64,000 nucleotides of DNA from CAVSWN01 sp963770995 (GTDB taxonomy: Bacteria > Acidobacteriota > Vicinamibacteria > Vicinamibacterales > CAVVIG01). Position numbers and translations under genes: made by a program. The DNA lies in assembly GCA_963770995.1 (NCBI GenBank), contig CAVYRS010000005.1:1116001-1180000 (forward strand). Reading direction: 5' to 3'. The notes beneath the pieces were generated by a model. The model saw only the letters and a program-made list of their open reading frames with translations, searched no databases and had not been told where the DNA came from. Shown here in pieces: positions 26,510 to 35,439 of the stretch. The number at the start of each line of letters is the position of its first letter. Within the stretch, counting starts at the first letter, position 1.

Positions 26510-27811
26510 ATGACCAAGACATCGAACGTGCTATTCACTCTGATCTGCGCGGCGCTCGCGGCGCCCGCGTCCGCCCAACCCGTTGGACCCGGCCCGCTCG
26601 GCGCCGGGCCGTCCGGGCCCGGCCCGATGGGACCGCCGCCGGGCGTGATGATGTCGTTGCGGGACCACGAGACGACAGCCGACCTCGACGACCGCGCCGA
26701 CGAGCTGTACAGCGACGGCCGCGAGGCGATCGAGGAAGGCAAGTACGAGCGCGCGCTCGATCGCTTCGACCGGCTGATTGCGCTGAAGGCAACTCGCATC
26801 GACGCCGCGCTGTATTGGAAAGCCTACAGCCTGGCCAAGCTCGGACGCCGCGCCGACGCGCTGGGCGCGCTCGCCGACTTGCAGCAGCGCTTCAAGGACA
26901 GCCGGTGGCTCCGCGACGCCAAGGCGCTCGAAGTCGAAATCCGTCAGGCCTCCGGCCAGCCGGTTGCGCCCGAGTCGCAGAACGACGACGAGCTGAAACT
27001 GATGGCGCTGCGCGGGCTGATGCAAAGCGATTCCGAGCGCGCGATGCCGATCATCGAGCAGATGCTCGCCGGCACGAACTCGCCGAAGGTGAAGGATCGC
27101 GCGCTGTTCGTGCTCAGCCAGAGCGGCTCGCCGCGGGCGCGCGAGATCATGGGCAACATCGCCAAGGGCGCGGCCAACCCCGACCTGCAGCTGCGCGCGA
27201 TTCACTACCTGGGGATCATGGGCGGCTCCGACAACCGTCAGATCCTCGCCGACGTCTACCGCGCGTCATCCGACGTCGCGGTCAAGCAGCGGATCATCCG
27301 GAGCTTCATGGTGTCGGGCGATCGGACGCGGCTGCTCTCGCTCGCGAAAACCGAGAGCGAGGCCGGCTTGCGCGGAGAGGCCGTCCAGCAGCTCGGCGTG
27401 ATGGGCGCGCACGCGGAGCTCGCCGACCTCTATGCGAGCGAGACATCGGTTGACGTCAAGAAGCGGATCATCCAGGCGATGTTCGTGGGCGGCAGCGCGG
27501 ACAAGCTGATCGAGCTCGCGCGCACCGAAAAAGATCCGCAGCTGCGGCGGACGGCCGTCCGCAACCTCGGGCTGATGGGATCGGCCCGCACGGCCGAAGC
27601 CATCAAAGCGATCTATCTCGCCTCGGATTCGACGCCGGAGATTCGCAAGGAAGCGGTGAACGCGCTCTTCCTGCAGAACAACGGGCGGATGCTCGTCGAG
27701 CTCGCGCGGGCCGAGAAGGATCCGGCGTTGAAGAAGGAGCTCGTCTCGAAGATGTCGGTGATGCACGGCTCCAAGGAAGTGACCGACTATCTGTTGGAGT
27801 TGCTCAAATGA
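26510..27811 (+). CDS. exported HEAT-repeat protein
   Basis: A 433-residue protein with a signal peptide (MTKTSNVLFTLICAALAAPA SAQ) and a Pro/Gly-rich linker. A TPR-like segment follows (ELYSDGREAIEEGKYERALDRFDRLIAL), then about eight HEAT-like repeats of roughly 31 residues such as LQLRAIHYLGIMGGSDNRQI and LRRTAVRNLGLMGSARTAEA. HEAT stacks are protein-binding scaffolds. It is the third gene of the sigma/anti-sigma operon and ends overlapping the next HEAT gene (ATGA). Partner unknown. It is probably periplasmic. Confidence 0.88.
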   Translation: MTKTSNVLFTLICAALAAPASAQPVGPGPLGAGPSGPGPMGPPPGVMMSLRDHETTADLDDRADELYSDGREAIEEGKYERALDRFDRLIALKATRIDAALYWKAYSLAKLGRRADALGALADLQQRFKDSRWLRDAKALEVEIRQASGQPVAPESQNDDELKLMALRGLMQSDSERAMPIIEQMLAGTNSPKVKDRALFVLSQSGSPRAREIMGNIAKGAANPDLQLRAIHYLGIMGGSDNRQILADVYRASSDVAVKQRIIRSFMVSGDRTRLLSLAKTESEAGLRGEAVQQLGVMGAHAELADLYASETSVDVKKRIIQAMFVGGSADKLIELARTEKDPQLRRTAVRNLGLMGSARTAEAIKAIYLASDSTPEIRKEAVNALFLQNNGRMLVELARAEKDPALKKELVSKMSVMHGSKEVTDYLLELLK

Positions 27812-29187
27812 ATCAGAGACCAGTCGTGCACAGTGCGCGGTGCTCGGTGCGCAGTGCCTGGTGCTCAGTGCGCAGTGCTCGGTGCTCAGTGCGCAGTGCC
27901 CGGTGCTCAGTGCGCAGTGCCCGGTGCTCAGTGCGCAGTGCCCGGTGCTCAGTGCGCAGTGCCCGGTGCTCAGTGCGCAGTGCTCGGTGCTCAGTGCGCA
28001 GTGCCCGGTGCTCAGTGCGCAGTGCCCGGTGCTCAGTGCGCAGTGCCCGGTGCTCAGTGCGCAGTGCCCGGTGCTCAGTGCGCAGTGCTCGGTGCACGGT
28101 GCTCAGTGCTGCGTGCGCCGTGCTGGCGCTGTTGATGGCGCCGGCCGACGCGTCCGCCCAGGGCCGCTTCACGAATGCGCCCGCGGAAACGCGGTCCGCG
28201 GCGCAAGGCGTGGAGCGAGAAGTGCGCGCGATTGCCGCGCGAACGGGCGCGAGCTGGATTGGCTACCGCGTGCCGATGGTCGCCGGTCCGCGGCAGATGT
28301 GCTGCTACGACTCGTTCTCCGACAACGGCACGGGTTGCTGCGGCGTGTGCCGCCTCGAGAGCGGCGGCGGCGTGTCGATGTCCACGGGAGACTCGGTGCA
28401 GCGCGGATCGCGCATCACGCTCGAGCCGCCGACGGACTTTCTCGTGCTCGCGCGCGTCGAGCGCGGCGCGATCGAACGCATCCGCACCTTCACACCCGAC
28501 TGCGACGTCGACGCCGGCGGCATGGCGATCGTCTGGCTCACGGACGTGAAGCCGGACGACAGCGTCGACTGGCTCACCACGCTCGTCACCGCTCCCGACC
28601 TTCCGGCTCAGCGCGAACGCGTGGCCAAGAGCGCCATGCACGCGATTGCGATGCACGACGCGGCGGCGGCCGATCGCGCGCTCGAGAGCTTCGTCGCGCC
28701 CAGCCGGCCCGACTGGCTGCGCAGCGACACGGCGTTCTGGCTGGGCAACACGCGCGGCGAGGCTGGCGCGCGCGTCCTCACACGCATGATTGCGGACGAT
28801 CCCAGCGACCGCGTTCGGGAAAAGGTGACGTTCGGCCTGTCGCAAAGCAACGTGCCGTCCGCGCTGACGACGCTCCTCAATACGGCGAAGAACGATCGCA
28901 GCACGAAGGTTCGCAGCCAGGCGCTGTTCTGGCTGGCGCAGAAGGCCGGCCGGGAAGCGGTCGCCGCGATCGCGGGGGCCATCGACAACGATCCGGACAC
29001 GGAGGTGAAGAAGAAAGCCGTCTTCGCCCTCAGTCAGTTACCGCGAGACGAGGGCGTCCCGAAGCTGATCGACGTCGCGCGCAACAACCGGAACCCGGAA
29101 GTGCGCAAGCAGGCGATCTTCTGGCTGGGCCAGTCGCACGACCCGCGCGCGACGCAGTTCTTCGAGGACATCCTTCTCAAGAAGTAG
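27808..29187 (+). CDS. HEAT-repeat protein with heptamer-array leader
   Basis: A 459-residue frame starting at the ATG overlapping the previous stop. Residues ~7-107 come from a 7-bp DNA repeat and read as repeats of VRSARCS. They lead into a hydrophobic core (VLSAACAVLALLMAPADASAQ), a signal-peptide end. The mature part has a Cys-rich patch (QMCCYDSF and GCCGVC) and, from residue ~290, HEAT-like repeats (LTTLLNTAKNDRSTKVRSQALF; VRKQAIFWLGQSHDPRATQF). The repeats are more diverged from the first HEAT protein than simple duplication would give. The natural start is open: ATG 27808, or one of the in-frame GTGs within the array. Confidence 0.85.
   Translation: MNQRPVVHSARCSVRSAWCSVRSARCSVRSARCSVRSARCSVRSARCSVRSARCSVRSARCSVRSARCSVRSARCSVRSARCSVRSARCSVRSARCTVLSAACAVLALLMAPADASAQGRFTNAPAETRSAAQGVEREVRAIAARTGASWIGYRVPMVAGPRQMCCYDSFSDNGTGCCGVCRLESGGGVSMSTGDSVQRGSRITLEPPTDFLVLARVERGAIERIRTFTPDCDVDAGGMAIVWLTDVKPDDSVDWLTTLVTAPDLPAQRERVAKSAMHAIAMHDAAAADRALESFVAPSRPDWLRSDTAFWLGNTRGEAGARVLTRMIADDPSDRVREKVTFGLSQSNVPSALTTLLNTAKNDRSTKVRSQALFWLAQKAGREAVAAIAGAIDNDPDTEVKKKAVFALSQLPRDEGVPKLIDVARNNRNPEVRKQAIFWLGQSHDPRATQFFEDILLKK
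27826..28126 (+). repeat. 43-copy heptanucleotide array GTGCNNN
   Basis: Exactly 301 bases, divisible into 43 units of 7, each starting GTGC. The commonest cycle is GTGCTCA-GTGCGCA-GTGCCCG (21 bp). All three forward frames stay open across it. The last three units decay into the signal-peptide core. A related array lies at 52786-52910. Confidence 0.97.
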
Positions 29188-29253
29188 CCCGTTGGAGCCG
29201 CACCGCGCAACGTAATTCCTCCCGTTTCCGTCCAATGCGCGCAGGGAGGCTCC

Positions 29254-30255
29254 ATGGTCGATACCCGGCTCATCACACTGTCGCGCGCAGCGTCCGGGGC
29301 CCTGCTGGCCGCCCTTGGGTTTGCGGGACCGATCGAAGCGCAGCAGGCGGTCGGCTCGTTCGACCGCACCCTGTCGGTCAGCGGACCGGTGGAGCTCGAA
29401 GTCGAGTCCGGTTCAGGACGCATCGAGATCGGGCCGGGGACGGACGGGCGCATCGAGGTGCGCGCGCGCATCACGGCCGGAACATGGGGCTTCTGGCGCA
29501 GCGGCCTCAGCGCGGAGGAGCGCGTGCGCCGGGTCGAAGCCAATCCACCCATCGAGCAGACCGGAAACCGCGTCCGCATCGGCCGCATCTCCGACGATGA
29601 CCTCCGGCAGGGCGTGTCGATCAGCTACGTACTGACAGTTCCGCCCGAGACGTCGGCGGTGTCCAAAACCGGATCGGGTGCCCACGTCATTACCGGCCTG
29701 CGCAGGGGGATCACCGCGAGCAGCGGCTCCGGCTCGATTCGCGTGAGCGACGCGGCCGGCGACGTCCGCGCGACCACCGGCTCCGGTGCAATCGAGGCGG
29801 ACTCCTTGAGCGGGTCGTTCTATGCGAACTCGGGAAGCGGTTCCATCGAGGGAGTCCGCCTGCGCGGCGCCATCACGGTCCGCTCGGGCAGCGGCAGCAT
29901 CGACGTCTCGCAATCGGGCGGCGGCGAGGTGGACGCTTCGTCGAGCTCCGGCTCCGTTCACGTGAACGGAGTCCGCGGCGGCCTGCGCGCATCCACGTCG
30001 AGCGGCGCGCTGCGCGTCCAGGGCGAGCAGACGTCGAACTGGCGGCTCTCGAGCTCGTCGGGCACCGTGACGATCGAGTTGGCCGGGACACCGAAGTTCG
30101 CGCTCGACGCGCGTTCAAGCTCCGGACGGATCGACACAGGATTCCCCGTGACGGTGTCCGGGACGATCGGTCGCCGCGAGCTGCGGGGATCGGTAAACGG
30201 CGGCGGCCCTCTGCTTTACGTGCGAACCTCGTCTGGCAGCATCCGCATCAGGTAG
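29254..30255 (+). CDS. DUF4097-type repetitive β-helix protein
   Basis: A 333-residue exported protein (leader near MVDTRLITLSRAASGALLAA LGFAG). Dozens of short repeats carry Ser-Gly turns: VESGSGRIEIG, KTGSGAHVITG, SSGSGSIRVS, NSGSGSIEGV, RSGSGSIDVS, SSSGSVHVNG, RTSSGSIRIR. This is the DUF4097 / putative auto-adhesin β-helix pattern. Such genes commonly follow ECF sigma/anti-sigma/HEAT genes in these bacteria. The binding site gggaggctcc precedes the ATG. Probably at the cell envelope; function unproven. Confidence 0.88.
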   Translation: MVDTRLITLSRAASGALLAALGFAGPIEAQQAVGSFDRTLSVSGPVELEVESGSGRIEIGPGTDGRIEVRARITAGTWGFWRSGLSAEERVRRVEANPPIEQTGNRVRIGRISDDDLRQGVSISYVLTVPPETSAVSKTGSGAHVITGLRRGITASSGSGSIRVSDAAGDVRATTGSGAIEADSLSGSFYANSGSGSIEGVRLRGAITVRSGSGSIDVSQSGGGEVDASSSSGSVHVNGVRGGLRASTSSGALRVQGEQTSNWRLSSSSGTVTIELAGTPKFALDARSSSGRIDTGFPVTVSGTIGRRELRGSVNGGGPLLYVRTSSGSIRIR

Positions 30256-30272
30256 ACGCGCGATGACGCCCT

Positions 30273-31514
30273 CTAGCTCTTGACCTCGACGTTACGCACC
30301 TCGTCGACGATGGCCTGCACCTGATCCCGCGTGAGCGTGCGGTGCGACGCCTTCGCGGCCGCGAAGATGCGATCGACGATCTCGTCGGTCGCCGGCATGT
30401 TGCGTCGCTCCAGCCAGAAGACGACGTTCGATCGGCCGGACATCGGACCGATCTCGATTTCCTGCTCCCGGCCGACCAGGCTCGCGGGTACTGCCGCGTA
30501 AACCGCGTCCATCAGCGGCCGATCGCCCTTTCGAAACGCCTTCACCACCGCTGCGGCGTGGACGCCGGTGGCCGTGCGGAACGCGTCGGCGCCGACAACC
30601 GGGTAGTTGGGCGGGATGCGCACGTCGCAGGCGCGCGCGACCGCCTGGCAGTAAGCGGGCAGGCTCGTCAGGTCGTGTTCGCGGTACCCCATCATCACCA
30701 GGTTGACGAGCAGCAGATCGATCGGCGTGTTGCCGCAGCGCTCGCCGATGCCGAGCGCGGCGCCGTGGAGCCGCGTGGCGCCGGCCTCGAGCGCGGCGAT
30801 GCTGGACGCGACGCCGAATCCCCGGTCCTTGTGGCCGTGCCAGTCGATCCCCACGTCCACACCCAACTCGTCGATGAGCGATTTGACGAACTTGACGACT
30901 GCTTTTGCGCCGTTCGGTGTGGCATGACCGACCGTGTCGGCGACGCAGAGCCGCTTCGCGCCCGCGCGAATGGCCGTCGTGAACAACAGCCGGAGAGATT
31001 GCGGGTCGGCCCGCGTCGTATCCTCCGTGACGTACATGACCGTCACGCCTTCACTGGCAGCGAAGGTGAGCGCGTCCTCAGTCGCTTTCTGCAGGTAGTC
31101 GATCGACCAGCCTTCCGCGTACTGGCGGATCGGACTCGAGCCAATGAACGCGCCGCATTCGATCGGCACGCCCGTGCGCTGCTGGATGTCGGCAATGGGC
31201 TTGATGTCGGCGACCATCGTGCGCGCCGCGCAGTTGGCCCGGATCGTCATCCGGTGATCGCCGATGGCCCGCGCGAGCCGCTCGACGTCCCGTGCGACGC
31301 GCGGCCCGGCACCCGGCAGGCCGATGTCGGCGGTGTCGATGCCAAGCGCATCCATTCGCTGCAGGATGTCGATCTTCTCTTCGATCGTCGGAGTGCGCAC
31401 CGACGGCGACTGCAGACCATCCCGGAGCGTCTCGTCGTCGAGCATCGCCACGGGCCGCGGCCCCGCGACATCGTGGTTCCAGTCGTAGATGAGCGGATGC
31501 GGGACTAGGCGCAC
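30273..31514 (-). CDS. 2-isopropylmalate/homocitrate synthase family enzyme
   Basis: A 413-residue DRE-TIM metallolyase. The signature DDETLRDGLQSPSV opens the barrel, WHGHKDRGFGVASS holds the metal-binding HxH, and GIGERCGNTPIDLLL is the second family motif. The usual C-terminal allosteric LeuA domain is missing; only a short linker follows. It condenses acetyl-CoA with a 2-oxo acid, but the acceptor cannot be told from sequence. It differs from the leuA at 41 kb and may serve another product such as citramalate or homocitrate. It stands just 3' of two small membrane protein genes. Confidence 0.88.
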   Translation of the reverse strand: MRLVPHPLIYDWNHDVAGPRPVAMLDDETLRDGLQSPSVRTPTIEEKIDILQRMDALGIDTADIGLPGAGPRVARDVERLARAIGDHRMTIRANCAARTMVADIKPIADIQQRTGVPIECGAFIGSSPIRQYAEGWSIDYLQKATEDALTFAASEGVTVMYVTEDTTRADPQSLRLLFTTAIRAGAKRLCVADTVGHATPNGAKAVVKFVKSLIDELGVDVGIDWHGHKDRGFGVASSIAALEAGATRLHGAALGIGERCGNTPIDLLLVNLVMMGYREHDLTSLPAYCQAVARACDVRIPPNYPVVGADAFRTATGVHAAAVVKAFRKGDRPLMDAVYAAVPASLVGREQEIEIGPMSGRSNVVFWLERRNMPATDEIVDRIFAAAKASHRTLTRDQVQAIVDEVRNVEVKS

Positions 31515-31518
31515 GGCG

Positions 31519-31824
31519 TCACCTCGAGGCTCCTTTGACGTCGACCTTCGACAGGAAGTGAATGGCGAGCAACCCGGTCAGCAGGATCGCGCCGGCGGCC
31601 GCACTGGCGATCCAGGCGCCGCGCATGACGGCGGGCCGCATCCAGTCGTCCATCAGCACAAGGGATCGGCCATCGGGTCCGCGCCGTCCGGCGGCAACAC
31701 TGGCGGCGCGAATATAGTTTCGGCCGGCGACTACGATCACGTGATCGAAGACCACGTTCCAGACAATGACGGCCCACGCAATCCACAACGCCCGGGCGAG
31801 CCGAACCAAGGCTCGCGGCTGCAT
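31519..31824 (-). CDS. small two-helix membrane protein
   Basis: A 101-residue protein with a first helix LWIAWAVIVWNVVFDHVIVV, a basic loop, WMRPAVMRG and a second helix (AWIASAAAGAILLTGLLAIHF). The WNVVFDHVIVVAGR stretch seems conserved in related genomes as I remember them, but I have no family name. It sits 4 bp from the DRE-TIM enzyme gene, on the same strand, so probably one transcript. Inner-membrane location is inferred from the helices. Confidence 0.7.
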   Translation of the reverse strand: MQPRALVRLARALWIAWAVIVWNVVFDHVIVVAGRNYIRAASVAAGRRGPDGRSLVLMDDWMRPAVMRGAWIASAAAGAILLTGLLAIHFLSKVDVKGASR

Positions 31825-31845
31825 ATAGAACGATTATCGCACGCG

Positions 31846-32037
31846 TCACCGCATCAGATACATCGCGAGGAGGAGCAGCACGAGCAGCACAACGACCGCA
31901 AGCGCGAGCGGCGCGCGCCTGGAGCGCGAGCGCTTGGGCTCGGCGGGCTTGTACTTGGCTTCCGTGGTCGCGGTGCCGCAGCGATAGCAGATGAGGGCTT
32001 TGTCGGCGATTTCGGCGCCGCAGTTGCGACACTGCAT
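31846..32037 (-). CDS. zinc-ribbon single-helix membrane protein
   Basis: A 63-residue protein. MQCRNCGAEIADKALICYRC is a zinc-ribbon with two CxxC knuckles, a basic linker follows (PKRSRSRRAP), and one C-terminal helix ends it (LALAVVVLLVLLLLAMYLMR). This is a common tail-anchored design of unknown function. It lies in the run from the Znu locus toward the DRE-TIM gene. Confidence 0.8.
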   Translation of the reverse strand: MQCRNCGAEIADKALICYRCGTATTEAKYKPAEPKRSRSRRAPLALAVVVLLVLLLLAMYLMR

Positions 32038-32040
32038 CAG

Positions 32041-32135
32041 TCCCGTTCCTCACACCGGACAGGCGAGAGAGCAGCAACGGCTCGGCGTTTTCGAATGGCG
32101 GCGCCCGGCAGCATCGATACTCGTGAGGAACGGGA
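32041..32135. repeat. 95-bp element with 13-bp inverted ends
   Basis: TCCCGTTCCTCAC at 32041-32053 is repeated inverted at 32123-32135. The block exactly fills the spacer between the zinc-ribbon start and the znuB stop. It is probably a small palindromic element, or a terminator for znuB. Confidence 0.65.
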
Positions 32136-33023
32136 TCAGTGGGTGTGCGCGCGATCGGCGTAGTTGACGTGGTGCACGTCCGTCGGAGTGTGGCGCTGCA
32201 AGAGCGGACGCACGGCGGCCATGATGATGAGCACGAGACCGAACGTGCACACGATCGTGGCGCCGGTCGGCAAATCGAGCCGAAGCGACAAATACACCCC
32301 CAACGCCGACACCACCGTCCCCATCGTCCACCCGATCGCGAGCCGCCTGCCGATCGAATCGGCATACAGCATCGCCGCCACCGACGGCACGATGAGATAG
32401 CAGAACACCAGCAGGACGCCTGCAATCGCCACCGACGAGGTGACGACGAAGCCGAACGAGGCATAGAAGAGGAAATCCCACAGGCGAATCGAGATGCCGT
32501 CCGCCTCGGCGCGTTTCGGATCCATCGAGATCGCGAGGAACTTGTGGCGGAAGATGAAGTGGAACAGCCCCACGGCGCCGTACAGCGCCGCGGTCTTCCC
32601 CACCTCGCCCCACGACACGGCCAGAATGTTGCCGACGAGCATGTCCTTCAGGTGCTCGCTTTCCGAGGTCGCCTTGCTCATCGCGAGAATGGCCGCCGCC
32701 GACGCCACGGCGTAACAGATACCGATGATGGCTTCCTGCGGAATCCTGGCGCGCTTGCTGCGGATAGTGGAGAACACGAGCGCGCCGAGGAATGTGAAGG
32801 CCAGGCTCACCCAGTACACGACCGGGCCGTGCGGATCGCCTCCACTCACCGGCAACAGCAGCGCGATCGTGGCGCCCAGCGCCGCGATCTGGGCGAGCGA
32901 GAGATCGACGAAGATCACGCCCCGCTCGACCACGTGCACGCCCAGGTAGGCGTGGATGCCGGTGAGAATCAGGCTCGCCACGAACGGCGCCGCGAGAAAC
33001 TCGAGCATCGAGGTATCCATCAC
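32136..33023 (-). CDS. znuB: zinc/manganese ABC permease ZnuB-like
   Basis: A 295-residue ABC-3 family permease with about eight helices. Family text includes ERGVIFVDLSLAQIAALGATIALLL, the characteristic first cytoplasmic coupling segment. SIRLWDFLFYASFGFVVTSSVAIAG and LLVFCYLIVPSVAAML lie later. It moves metal across the inner membrane with a ZnuA binding protein. It starts at an ATG overlapping the znuA stop. No ATPase (znuC) gene is in the cluster. Confidence 0.9.
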   Translation of the reverse strand: MMDTSMLEFLAAPFVASLILTGIHAYLGVHVVERGVIFVDLSLAQIAALGATIALLLPVSGGDPHGPVVYWVSLAFTFLGALVFSTIRSKRARIPQEAIIGICYAVASAAAILAMSKATSESEHLKDMLVGNILAVSWGEVGKTAALYGAVGLFHFIFRHKFLAISMDPKRAEADGISIRLWDFLFYASFGFVVTSSVAIAGVLLVFCYLIVPSVAAMLYADSIGRRLAIGWTMGTVVSALGVYLSLRLDLPTGATIVCTFGLVLIIMAAVRPLLQRHTPTDVHHVNYADRAHTH

Positions 33024-33951
33024 CGGGCGCCTGACTTCTTGATCGCGTCGATCAACAGGTTGATATCGTAGTCGAAGAGCTTGATGTAGTCGGTCACCTC
33101 TTTCACGCCGCCCACCGACGGCGGCATGACCAGGACCTGCGCGCCGGTTTCGCGGCCGATCGAGTTCGGCGTCTTGAGGTCGAAGTACGGCTCGACGAGC
33201 ACGAGCTTGACGTTTTGCCGCTTCATCTCGTTGATCAGGTCGAGCGTGTGCTGCGGAGACGGCGGAATGCCGGGCCGCGGCTCGACGTAGCCGATGATGT
33301 CGAGTCCAAATCGCGCGGCGAAGTTCGGGAACGATCGATGGTAGGTCACGACCTTGGCGCCCTTATAGGGTGCCATCTGCGCCAGCCATCGCTTTATCGG
33401 CCGCGTCGAGGCGGCCGTTGAAATCGGCGAGCCGCTGCTCGAAGAACGCGCGATCGGCCGGCCGTGCACGGGAGAGCTTGTCCGCGATCTGCCTGGCGAT
33501 GATCTTCCCGTTCTCGGGATCGAGCCAGTAGTGCGGGATTGCCCAGCGGGTGCACGTCCCCCATGGCGCGTGTGATCTGGCCCTGGGGAATTTCCAGGAT
33601 CTGGGCCTGGAGCGAAGGATCCAGATACCCATCCGCCCCGATCTGGATTTTCGAGTTCCGGCTCTGCTGGATGAGTGGCGTCAGCCACCCGATCTCGAGC
33701 TCGCGGCCGACGACGACCAGCAGGTCGGCCTTCTGCAGTTTGAGGATGAAGCTCGGCTTCGCCTCGACGAAATGCGGATCCTGATAGCCGCGCGCGATCG
33801 ACTCGACGGTGACGTGGTCGCCGCCCACCTCGCGCGCGATCGCCGCCAGATCTTCGGTGGTCGTGATCACGTTCAGCTTGCTCTGCGCGCGGGCTGACGC
33901 GGCTGCCAGCATGGCAACGGCGACCGCGACGACGAATCTATGGGTATTCAT
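33020..33951 (-). CDS. znuA: zinc-binding protein ZnuA-like, two frameshifts
   Basis: The joined frames give about 310 residues: signal MNTHRFVVAVAVAMLAAASA, then VITTTEDLAAIAREVGGDHVTVESI. Metal-ligand histidines lie in DPHFVEAKP, HYWLDPENG and VTYHRSFPNFAARFGL; the C-terminal ligand lies in LVLVEPYFD. This is a cluster A-1 binding protein for Zn or Mn without the His-rich loop. An extra C near 33541 ('aatcccgcac') and an extra G near 33386 ('aaagcgatgg') break the frame. Downstream porin and znuB lie on the same strand. Confidence 0.88.
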
Positions 33952-33954
33952 TGT

Positions 33955-33989
33955 CCTTCTCACTTCTAACTTCTAAGTTCTAACTTCCT
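33955..33989. repeat. short CTTCTAA-type array
   Basis: TTCTCACTTCTAACTTCTAA followed by GTTCTAACTTCC. Overlapping 8-9-mers are read in both directions, filling the gap between the porin stop and the znuA start. Confidence 0.6.
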
Positions 33990-35338
33990 AAAACGGATGC
34001 GCCCCGTGCGCGCCAATGGAGAACTGGAACTGGAACAGGAATTCGTCCGCGATTGGCCCGAGCGCGTAGTGGGTTTGGCGGTATTGCCCCCGCACCTGAC
34101 TGAATTCACTCGGCCAGAACGTGAGCAGGAGCGATCCGCCCGTGTCGACGAGCGATCCATCCGTCGCCTGGCCGGACCGATCGAAGCGCGCGCCGGCATA
34201 CCACCGCCGCGCGAGCTGATAGTCACCCGAGACGTAGAACCCGTCGGCGATTGCCCGTCCGAGCGGCTGGTCGCGTCGGCTGCGAATCCATTCCGTCCGC
34301 CCCACGAACGAGCGGTAGATCGATCGCTGGAGCGGCTTCCACCGGAACGTCGCGTCGACGCCGAACAGATCCGTGTCGAACAATCCGATGTTCTCCAGAT
34401 CGGCATCGTTGTGGCCCCGCGCGTAGGAGACCCCAAGGTCGATGTTGCTCGCTTCCGTGAGGTCGTGGTACCCGCGGAGATGAGCCGACGTAGCTCACGT
34501 TGCCGGGCTTCCCCGAAACGAAGACCGGCTGCTCCTCCAGCCCCGAATCGCCGCGGTAGACCTGGCCGGTGGCCTCGAGGAACAGCCACGGATTTGGAAT
34601 CAATCGCGCGACGGACATGCCGGCGTCCGCGATGCCCTCCTCGCCGCCGACCAGATTCTGCGAGACCAGCGGACGATCGGTCCACGGGAGCTGGTGGCTG
34701 TGCATCGTGTTCACCTTGCCGAAGGCTTCTCGCATCTTTCCGACCTTCGTCAGCCATCCACCCGGCAGCGTCGTCAGCGTCAGATAGCCTTCCTCCAGAT
34801 CGACGCCCTCCTCGCCGAACGCAAAGAAAAAGTCGGCGCGCCCGTACGGATCGACGATGGCCTGGAATGACGCTTCCGACTCGTGCATCTCGAGCGCGGG
34901 GCTGGGCTGCTCGACGTTCCGGCCGGCCGCGCCGAGAAAGTTGCCGATGACCGCGATGTCAGGGTTGAAGATTTTCGAGCCTGCGGCCGCGCCGCCATAC
35001 ACCGGCAGCGACCCCGTCGGTCCGCCCGCGCCTTCCGCGCCCGGCGGAACCTGGGCCGTCGGCTGCGCCGGCTGCGGCGTGACAACCGGCGTGACCGCGG
35101 CCGGCGGGACCGTGGCCAGCGGGACCTCGGCCGGTGTGCCTCCGGCAGCGGCGAGCTTGCTCTCCAGCGCCGCGAGCCGCTCGCCGTACTGCTGTTTCAG
35201 TGCCTCGAAGTCCAGGCGCAGCTGATCGATCTCCTGCCGCAGCGCCTGCGGCGAGTCCTGTGCGAAGGCGAGCGCCGGCGCGAGGATGAACGTCGCCGCC
35301 GCCAACGCCATGCGCGCACGGCGCAAGGCTTGTGTCAT
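33988..35338 (-). CDS. outer-membrane porin of zinc locus, one frameshift
   Basis: About 450 residues after joining two frames near 34480. It has a signal peptide (ARMALAAATFILAPALAFAQ) and a trimerising coiled coil (LRQEIDQLRLDFEALKQQYGERLAALESKL). A Pro/Val-rich linker follows, then β-barrel text (GRADFFFAFGEEGVDLEEGY) and a C-terminal strand ending in Phe (GAHGAHPF). The gene order suggests a zinc-responsive outer-membrane channel feeding ZnuA. That is inference from context. The start ATG has a strong site (gggagggacac). Confidence 0.75.
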
Positions 35339-35344
35339 GTGTCC

Positions 35345-35439
35345 CTCCCGTGCGTGGCGTCCGCCTGTAGGCGTAGTCGAGATCCGGCTGAAGCCGGACA
35401 CCACGGCTGTGAAACCGTTTAGGGTCTGACCTTAAACGG
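35345..35439. repeat. REP-type palindromes before porin
   Basis: A pair of palindromes (GTCCGCCTGTAGGCG; ATCCGGCTGAAGCCGGACAC) of the same family as those at 40.1 and 44.8 kb is followed at 35415-35439 by a 25-bp imperfect palindrome centred on GGTCTGACC. The last overlaps the stop of the next gene and could act as its terminator. Confidence 0.7.

Noticed and set aside
27813..28172. Leftward frame across the heptamer array (TEHRALR repeats)
   Set aside because: It is simply the complement of the tandem repeat. It has no start signal and no continuation into a domain.
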